Positions 57,701 through 64,000 of a DNA stretch of 64,000 bases are shown here, in pieces. The notes under the pieces were generated by a model that saw only the letters and a list, made by a program, of their open reading frames with translations, searched no databases and was not told where the DNA came from. The DNA is from Hordeum vulgare subsp. vulgare (lineage: Eukaryota > Streptophyta > Magnoliopsida > Poales > Poaceae). Every line of letters begins with the position of its first letter. The stretch's first letter is position 1. The position numbers were made by a program, and so were the translations under genes. Location: positions 23,791,267 to 23,855,266 of the forward strand of contig NC_058519.1 in the NCBI RefSeq assembly GCF_904849725.1. The letters run 5' to 3'.

Positions 57701-58567
57701 ATAAACCCAAGGAGACGGAGGAAAACCTTCTATGGTTTCTAACAAATCAAAATTTCTGTGACCACATACTGTTTCCATACAACTTCAGGTGATGGTCTTT
57801 ACTCTGTTATGTCCATTCACTTATAAGTGTAATTGATAAGTTACTGACACACACACACATATATATATATATACATGTGCAGCTTCCATTGGATTCTGTT
57901 GGACATTCAAATTGATAAGGGAAGAGTTGATGCCTTCGACCCATTATCGAGACCCTTGGAACAGTTCCAAACCCTGCAGGACATGCTCCAAAGGTAATTT
58001 CAATCATTCTTGCGCTCTATCGGTCTCTTTCGATGATTTTTTGATATATCAATTAATAAAATACTTAGCAAATCATTATCCTTGTCGGGCAGGGTTTGGA
58101 AGCGGTTCAAGTGCGTGACTCCCGGTATCGAGCCTGAGAAGCTGACCTTTAGAGCGGCTCACGTAAGTAGTAGTATGATATACTTCTATTTTCAATACAT
58201 TTATGATGCTAGATTATTATTTTGATTATATATATTCTATTCTCGTAAAGTGCGACCAGCAGCCACGGGGGACGCATCTATGCGGATACTATGTTTGCGA
58301 GACCATTCGCACGTTTACCTCTGAGCACAAGGATCACAAATTCGACGTAAGCAATGAACATTCACACCTCTATTTTTACCCGTCATTCTTTGTTTTCATG
58401 ATTGCTATTCATATTCATCTCCTCTTCTTATATAGTACACGGCCATGAGGACGAAGGTCCTACCAGAGCAACGCGCGATTGCTGTTGCAGAGGAGCTTGC
58501 GACCTTTCTGAGGACGGAAGCTATAGATGACAAAGGACAATTTAGTGTAGCTAGGGGCCATTACTGA
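54772..58567 (+). pseudogene. TNP1-like/Ulp1 CACTA gene, copy 2, broken
   Basis: Keeps the 5' exon missing from copy 1 (intron acceptor tttttgcag at 54767, ATG at 54772, MDPHMRNLEEEELLEDIIKD). Main exon about 55118-57529, then 57615-57788, 57883-57993, 58093-58162, 58251-58346, 58436-58567. Breaks: a 1-bp deletion near 55210 (GGCGAGCCAAGC), TAG at 55480-55482 and a 2-bp insertion near 56045 (GAGAGAGAGAGC). From 55998 the frame is open for 511 codons up to the first Ulp1 intron. Protease positions His (FHWILLDIQ), Asp (VDAFDPLS) and Cys (GTHLCGYYVCE) are all present, so the Ulp1 part itself is undamaged. Confidence 0.75.
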
Positions 58568-59099
58568 TGTTCATCCATGTAATCGAATTGACGGGCTCTA
58601 GTCCCGATAATTAAGATCTCCATATAATTGTATATATATGCTCGCTTGTAAGATAAGTTAATCTTATATATATACGCATAATTATTTCTATTTAAATTAT
58701 ATGAAAACTAATTTCCGAACACCAAACGAGGCATCACGTTAATCTCCCGAACACCTAAACCCTAAAACCCTAAAATCCAAAAATAATTTCATTCAAAAAA
58801 AACCCCAAAAAATAAACAAAATCTGAAACTCTTTAGTCCCGGTCCGTGTAACGAACCGGGACTAAAGGGCCTGCCCGTGGGACGCTACGAGGCGCCCACG
58901 TGGAGCACCTTTAGTCCCGGCTTGTAACAGGGCCGGGACTAAAGGTTATGCCTTTAGTCCCGCCCCTTTAGTCCCGGTTGGTGAACCGGGACTAAAGCCC
59001 CTTACGGGCCGGGGCTAAAGGCCCTGTCCCCACTAGTGGCGGCTCGCGCGCGGCCGGCCGAAAGTATGGTCCGGCGCGCCGGCGCATATCAGTCCCCTT

Positions 59100-60016
59100 A
59101 AATTTATGAACAATTGCAAACATGATGATTCATTTGGATACATAATTGCAAACATGACCATGATATTTTTGTTTTGCAAATTTTCATTTCCGCTTTCATA
59201 TTTCTTCTCGTTTTGGATTTTCCTTCAGAAAAGCACAAAGTTTCCATCCTATTTTCATCCCTATTGTCATCGGTGTCATTTTTTGTGTTATCGCCGTAGC
59301 CAAATGAGGTTGATGAACACATCCCGCATATGTCGAACATAAAAATCTTTTATCTCGTCCACTCTCTCTCCGCTCCCGCGGGGTAGTGGCGTAGGGGTGG
59401 CTGGAGACGATGCACGATGCACCGGACATGGACCGGGGCTGTAGTGCCCTTCCTTTTCTTCTTCTTTTTGGTCTCCTCCTCGACGAGGCGAACACCGTGA
59501 CTGCCCGTGCCCTAGCTCTTTAGCCGCGCGCGCGCGGGGGGGGGGGGGGGGGGTGCTGCGGGAGGGCAGCCGGCCGCCGCCGAAGAGGCAATGAACAACA
59601 CGTCGCACTTATCTGTGGTTGGAGCCCGTGCTTGCGGCCGGTGAACATTTTTCGTCCCCAACCTCTTGTTCGGTGTGGGCGGCAATGTGTGGGTGTTTTC
59701 CGGCAGGGACAAGCCAGAGAGGGTGGCGAAAGGCTCTTGCCTACCCATTCCGGCGATGGGACGGTCATCGGTGGCAAAGACGGCGCGTGGGGTGGCAGTG
59801 GGAAGGAGGCAGACATGAGGGCAAAAGAAAGATGCAGGCAAGATTTTGATTGGCCGCGTGGGCGCCAAGTATATATAGGCGTTGTGGTCTTTTTTTGCCG
59901 ATGGAGTAAAAATATTACTACCTTGTAGATTTTAGGAGTTCGGTAGCTGCCGTTTAGAGGAGTAAACTGGAAAGTTTACTTCCTTATAGACTTTAGGGGA
60001 CCGGCTAGAGTTGCTC
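59100..60016. other. Interior of the long-TIR element, no supported gene
   Basis: Contains an 18-G run (59536-59553) and GC-rich text giving proline-rich minus-strand ORFs without recognisable domains. Confidence 0.5.
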
Positions 60017-60019
60017 TTA

Positions 60020-60568
60020 GGCTGGTCACAATGGGGTGGAACTTAGCAGGAACATCACACACTCCAATACGAGTTTGCTTATGTGGCACGTATTTAATGA
60101 AGAGAGAGGTGCTTGTGGTAACTAGCTAAGGCTGGTCACAATGGGGAGTAACATAAGGTAGGAACCTACACACTTTTCTAGACTATGTTCCTACCTCCAC
60201 AATGGGGAGTAACATATATGTAGTGTCATGCAACAATGCATTTATTAGGCTATAGACTCATTGTTTGTTGGAGTGTGTGATGTTCCGGTAATTTAGCTAG
60301 TTACCACAAGCACCTCTCTCTTCATTAAATATGTGCCACATAAGCAAAGTTGTATTGGAGTGTGTGATGTTACTGCTAAGTTCCTCCCCATTGTGACCAG
60401 CCTAAGTTACCGGAACATCACACACTCCAAGAAACAATGAGTCTATAGCCTAATAAATGCATCGTTGCATGACAATACATACATGTTACTCCCCATTGTG
60501 GAGGTAGGAACATAGTCTAGAAAAGTGTGCAGGTTACTACCTTATGTTACTCCCCATTGTGACCAGCC
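60020..60568. mobile_element. Tourist-like MITE (outer), split by a second copy
   Basis: GGCTGGTCACAATGGGG at the left and CCCCATTGTGACCAGCC at the right, TSD TTA (60017-60019, 60569-60571). Removing the inner copy leaves exactly 273 bp. Confidence 0.88.
60130..60402. mobile_element. Tourist-like MITE (inner), same family, opposite orientation
   Basis: 273 bp with the same ends, TSD TAA (60127-60129, 60403-60405). The arm order A-B-A'-B' across the locus is explained by insertion of an inverted copy into the middle of its sibling. Confidence 0.88.
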
Positions 60569-60571
60569 TTA

Positions 60572-60878
60572 GGAATTGTTCTGCTATAAATGATCCCGGG
60601 CCCTGCAGGAATCATGGTTGGGGTTGTCGAATAATTCAATGATGGGCGCAACATGATGTAAATGCATGGTTATACAAAATATGTTTTTCCTTTTCTAATG
60701 ACACAATCTTAGATCTCATGTTCTTAAAACCGCAACGAAAAACGTAGAAATTTTATTCAAACTGATAAATTCAATGCTAATAATAAAAGAAGAACAAGGC
60801 CTTTGACATGTGTAGGGCATTTATGATGATGTTCAATTGTGTTCCAACCAACATAGTACGAGTCTTTGGGATGACTTT
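60572..60878. other. Possible 3' UTR of the F-box fragment
   Basis: AT-rich, no ORF; lies just downstream (minus strand) of the F-box 3' fragment. Confidence 0.35.
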
Positions 60879-61112
60879 CTACATTCTTGTTGCTTCCGGG
60901 TGCCCTTTCCAGCAAGGTGTGTATGCAAATGAGTCAGTTATGACCCGCTTCCAATCTGGAATTAAATGATAACTTGTTGGGTACAAGTAGCCCAGATCCT
61001 GAAGCTTTGAATCCTTCAAATGATAGGCTAATCCTCTGTACAATGATACATTCAAAAAGACAACTTCTTTGTATGGATGAAATCCAAGGATGTACGTGTC
61101 TCCATCGCGTTG
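60879..61112 (-). pseudogene. F-box-associated C-terminal fragment
   Basis: Reads GDTYILGFHPYKEVVFLNVS, LAYHLKDSKLQDLGYLYP and SFAYTPCWKGHPEA before the stop at 60879. This is the typical end of grass F-box-associated domains (LGFHPYKEV..., SFPYTPCW). Upstream, in frame, it is fused to Copia gag instead of the rest of an F-box gene. It is from a different F-box family than the two intact genes here. Confidence 0.7.
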
Positions 61113-61336
61113 GCCACATATGATATTCTTTGCTTGTGAGTCGAGTTGCTTGCATATCTTCACATCGGTGGAGGTGATAGTGTCAGTGGCAGAGGGAACA
61201 CCATTTTCCACAACATACCAGAGATCGTTGTCAATTGCTTCAAGATGCATGCACATCTTTTCTTCCAGTAGGGGTAGTTCGTCCCATCGAAGGTAGGACA
61301 ACCCGGAGACCCCTTGATCATACCTGCAGTCGACAT
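61113..61336 (-). pseudogene. Copia gag N-terminal fragment
   Basis: From ATG at 61336: MSTAGMIKGSPGCPTFDGTN, a common Copia gag start, then after a 1-bp deletion in the WKNKM region, MHLEAIDNDLWYVVENGVPS and KQLDSQAKNIICG, where it joins the F-box fragment. Just upstream is AGTATCAAAGCAAGGTACTC, a variant of the initiator-Met tRNA primer site. Confidence 0.8.
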
Positions 61337-61411
61337 AACTAAAACTCCAGATGGTTAAATCAAAATCACACAAAACAAGGGAGTACCTTGCTTTGATACT
61401 AATTCAAAGTC

Positions 61412-62796
61412 TGTTATATCGACTAGAAAGGGATGAATAGGCGGTTTTTACAAATTCGTCACTGGTGAATTACTAATTGAGGAATTTTCTAAGTGATGAA
61501 ATATGAGCAACAAAATAAGTACTCAAGTGCATGCAAAACATAGCAGTGGCATATTCATCATGATGAAATAAAACATACACGGAGCATAAGTAGCGTGTAG
61601 ACAGAATAAGCAGGTGAAGAACAAGGTGGCTGAAGAATTTTAGATGAGGAAATAGAGAAAGTCTTAAGTCAAAGTCTTCAAAAAATAATGACCACTTTCG
61701 TCAACAAGTACTCGAGAAAATGAAAGGGTTGAGGAAATAGAACCAGGAGCTCGGTGAAGACAATGATTTGATGACCTAGTTCCAACTGTTGTGAGAGTCA
61801 TACGTCTGGTTTGGAGCGACTTGATATTTAAACCAAACAACAGACAGTCCTGCGACACACAGTCCTCACTGTATTCTCCGTGAGGTAAGGTCACTCGGGC
61901 CTCGCCGAACACTCATGGTAAGTCTTCAGGGCAGACTTCCATACCCTCACAAACTCGGTCACCTGTCAGTCCATAATTTCCTCTTAGATGATCTAGACCA
62001 TGACGCCTAACCGTCTGAAAGATACATAGTCTTCAAAGGTAATAAGTGTCAGTTCCACACAGGAGCAATCTCTTTAGTGATGCTTAATCGCTTTGGTGTT
62101 TTTGGGTGTTTGGGTTTTGGATTTTTCCTCACCGACGATTTTCACTCAAAGTCCTCGGAGGATGGGTTGCTCTCAACCGACACTTGTGAAGTTATTTCTC
62201 GGAGCATTCAACCAACTAGTGGTTATGGGGGTGACTATTTATAGGCAGGATGCAATCCGACATGATATGACATAAATGCCCCCAATGATATGATCATTAT
62301 GTGAATAAGATATTTTGGGACAGCTGGCGCTAAGCACAAGAACAGTCGGAATTTCGAACTATGAAAGTGCTCACAGAATTTCGAACTATTTTGGGACAGC
62401 TGTCATTGAAGAATTTGTGTGAGATGTAAGAGATTTCCAAAGGCTTCACTCGAAGAATTGGATATGTGTAGGCTTTGAGTTGATCATCAGTTGGAAATGT
62501 TCCTTAGTTTTACCTCGACCATCCCCTTTAGCAGTACGGTATTTCCTATAACTCAAAATGAGGAAATAAACTATGAAAACAAAAGTCTTCACATTTCATA
62601 ATCCTCGCATCAATATCCTGAAGGTCACACCAGTTTCTTTATTTTCAAAGTCTTCAAGAAAAACATCGAAGCCTTCAGTTGAAGACATTCATTTTTAGGG
62701 TTCGACGTCCGTATGATAACCAAATCTTCAGGGACTTATAGGACATGTGTATACTCGCAAACACATTAGTTTCTTAACTTATGAATCTTCACTACA
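61412..62796 (-). mobile_element. Copia LTR (5' LTR of the gag fragment)
   Basis: Minus strand TGTAGTGAAGATTCATAAG at 62796 to CGATATAACA at 61412, about 1,385 bp, directly followed by primer site and gag. GTCTTCA/TGAAGAC words recur throughout. The outer boundary is inferred from the TG...CA rule; no second LTR or target duplication is seen. Confidence 0.6.
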
Positions 62797-63419
62797 TCAA
62801 AATTATTCAGGAGCACTAGATGCACTTAAAATTTTGGAAGCTACAAACGTGCGTTGTGTGGACTATTTAAGACTGGATCCCAGCCTTTGTGAGGTCGGTA
62901 AGACACAGCCAAGTTTCCTTCAAGCTAAGATTACTTCACTACTAAGTTTTCTTGGAGAGGTAATAAAATAATAAAAGTTTTTCGTGGAGGTGTTTGAAGA
63001 CTTCTTCATTTTTATCTCTGGAAAATGTTTAATTTTTGGGTCATCGGATCCACTATGAAATTTAGGTTGTATGCAAAGCTATAAAACACAAGGCATGAAT
63101 AGGCAAGGCCAGGTTCGCTAGATGTTAATTTCCAGATTGAAGCAGTGACCAACCGGCCTGTGTGTGAACGGCACATCGATTGTTGTTTGAGGTAGGGTTT
63201 GTACCTTAAGAAACAAAGGAATACATTTTTTTACCTGGACATTATAGTGTTCCGTCATTATAGTTCGCACGGATATAATGAAAGATAATCATCAGCAATA
63301 TGAAATATTAACTCACAGTTCCATCGATCTCGGAAGTTTTAGTACTCGTGGATTCAGTTTTGACATGCTTAAAGTGTGCAATTACATTTCTAAGTCTTTT
63401 GCACCTTGTGGCAGCTCAT
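62797..63419. other. Interior of the long-TIR element, one possible captured exon
   Basis: 62805-62971 (plus) reads SGALDALKILEATNVRCVDY then LCEVGKTQPSFLQAKITSLL before a stop; it looks coding but I recognise no family. 62972-63419 shows nothing. Confidence 0.3.
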
Positions 63420-64000
63420 TGTGAAAAGGGGAGTGATCTGCGCCGGCCTAAACTTTCGGTCGGCCGCGCGCGGGCCGCACGATCCACCAACCCCCACGCG
63501 TTCGCACCGTTGGATTCGCATGCAATATTTTTCTTCCTATGCAGCAAAATTTCGATGCGATGCAGCAATTTTTTCAACATTTGCAACAAAAACAAAATTT
63601 GTAGCAAAAAAATATCTACGTGATCGTAGCAAAAAACAAAGTTGATGGTACGTGGTAGCAAAAGTCAAACGCCGGTTGTAACAAATATTTATGTGACGTG
63701 TATGCAACTTTTTTAGTGAACGGTTGCAGCAAAACATGATGCCGGTTGTAGCAAAAATTAACACTGTTGTAGCAAAGTAAAAAACATTGATTGTAAACGA
63801 AAAATCCGACGAACTGAAGTTGCAACCAAACATATATGCAGCTTTTTTACTGGGACAAAATATAGTAACAAAAATGCTTGCAGCAAAAATGACACTGGTT
63901 GCAACAAATTTAGACGAAAAATGTTGCATCCACTAAGCAGAGAAGCGCGCGGTTGGAAAAAATGTTGCATGGGCCCGCACGCGCGAGGGGGCGACCGACG
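63420..64000 (-). repeat. Right TIR arm of the long-TIR element (runs off the window)
   Basis: Inverted partner of 48005-48556 plus 59042-59098. It is uninterrupted at the CACTA 2 site, so it gives the empty target sequence near 63470. Confidence 0.88.

Larger units (their letters stand above)
48560..59038 (+). mobile_element. CACTA DNA transposon, copy 2 (10.5 kb)
   Basis: Starts CACTAGTGGAAAATGGG at 48560 and ends CCCCACTAGTG at 59038, with 3-bp flanks GCG on both sides (48557-48559, 59039-59041). Same orientation and gene order as copy 1, with differing tandem-repeat counts. The empty target can be read in the inverted arm at about 63470 (minus strand GGATCGTGCGGCCCGCGC against GGATCCCGCG + GCTCGCGC here). 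Subterminal repeats lie at 48600-48960 and 58830-59038. Confidence 0.95.
47998..64000. mobile_element. Long-TIR DNA element (Mutator-like?), interrupted by CACTA 2
   Basis: Arms at about 48005-48556 plus 59042-59098, and inverted at 63420-64000, align over about 600 bp at roughly 90 percent identity by eye, rich in TTGCAACA words. The outer left end is near GGGAATCGTTTCCCACC. The right end should lie a few tens of bases past the window, so target duplications cannot be tested. Without CACTA 2 the element would be about 5.5 kb. Its interior holds MITEs, a Copia LTR/gag start and an F-box fragment. Assignment to Mutator is inferred from long TIRs. Confidence 0.65.

Noticed and set aside
59288..59868. 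Proline-rich minus-strand ORFs
   Set aside because: Created by a G-run and GC-rich sequence, with no domain or conserved start.
60020..60568. Rearrangement or inversion to explain the A-B-A'-B' arm order
   Set aside because: Two equal 273-bp copies with separate 3-bp duplications explain it with one insertion.
1..64000. CRISPR array, operon or prokaryotic features
   Set aside because: Repeats found are transposon-internal or microsatellites; introns and LTRs show plant nuclear DNA.

Overview
The window is nuclear DNA of a grass, most probably Triticeae (wheat, Aegilops or barley group). The basis is a BARE/WIS/Angela-type Copia LTR, Stowaway and Tourist MITEs, CACTA elements whose ends carry TTTAGTCCCGG motifs, and genes with plant splice sites set in nested transposons. 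No organism name can be read directly. Three host genes look complete: a single-exon F-box/DUF295-like gene (16594-17778, minus), a ten-exon otubain-like OTU-family gene (36527-40266, plus) and a single-exon F-box/LRR gene (45660-47429, plus). A fourth locus is an F-box pseudogene 5' fragment (31541-31787, minus), a paralogue of the first F-box gene, cut by a retrotransposon.

Region by region: 1-2272 is the end of an LTR retrotransposon that truncates a hAT element (2273-4136). 4667-14635 is a complete CACTA element (TSD ACA). 14964-16405 is a Tourist-like element with a Helitron-like insertion. After the first F-box gene comes a 1.5-kb Mutator-like element with a 9-bp TSD (18432-19938). 20077-31535 is a tandem Copia array, LTR-internal-LTR-internal-LTR, inside one 5-bp TSD (TACAC); one gag-pol is open for 1414 codons and the other has one stop codon in gag. 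A BARE/WIS/Angela-type LTR fragment, a second Mutator-like element (34700-36013) and the otubain gene follow. 41055-43797 is a small Copia element (TSD ATGCC) in which gag, protease, integrase and the start of RT are replaced by an unrelated GC-rich coding stretch. After the F-box/LRR gene, a long-TIR DNA element (about 47998 to just past the window end) is interrupted by a second CACTA element of the same family (48560-59038, TSD GCG) and also holds a MITE inserted into its own family member, a Copia LTR with gag start, and an F-box 3' fragment.

The two CACTA elements share a layout: a captured two-exon DEDDy exonuclease gene (Werner/RNase D type), tandem-repeat noncoding DNA, an internal promoter block with the same TTTAGTCCCGG motifs as the ends, a purine-rich tract, a small unknown ORF, and a long TNP1-like gene ending in a multi-exon Ulp1/SUMO-protease-like domain. 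I see no TNP2-type catalytic transposase in either, so both look non-autonomous. The exonuclease is intact in the first copy and frameshifted in the second; the TNP1/Ulp1-like gene is broken differently in each. Several insertions can be verified inside the window by TSDs and by paralogous empty sites.
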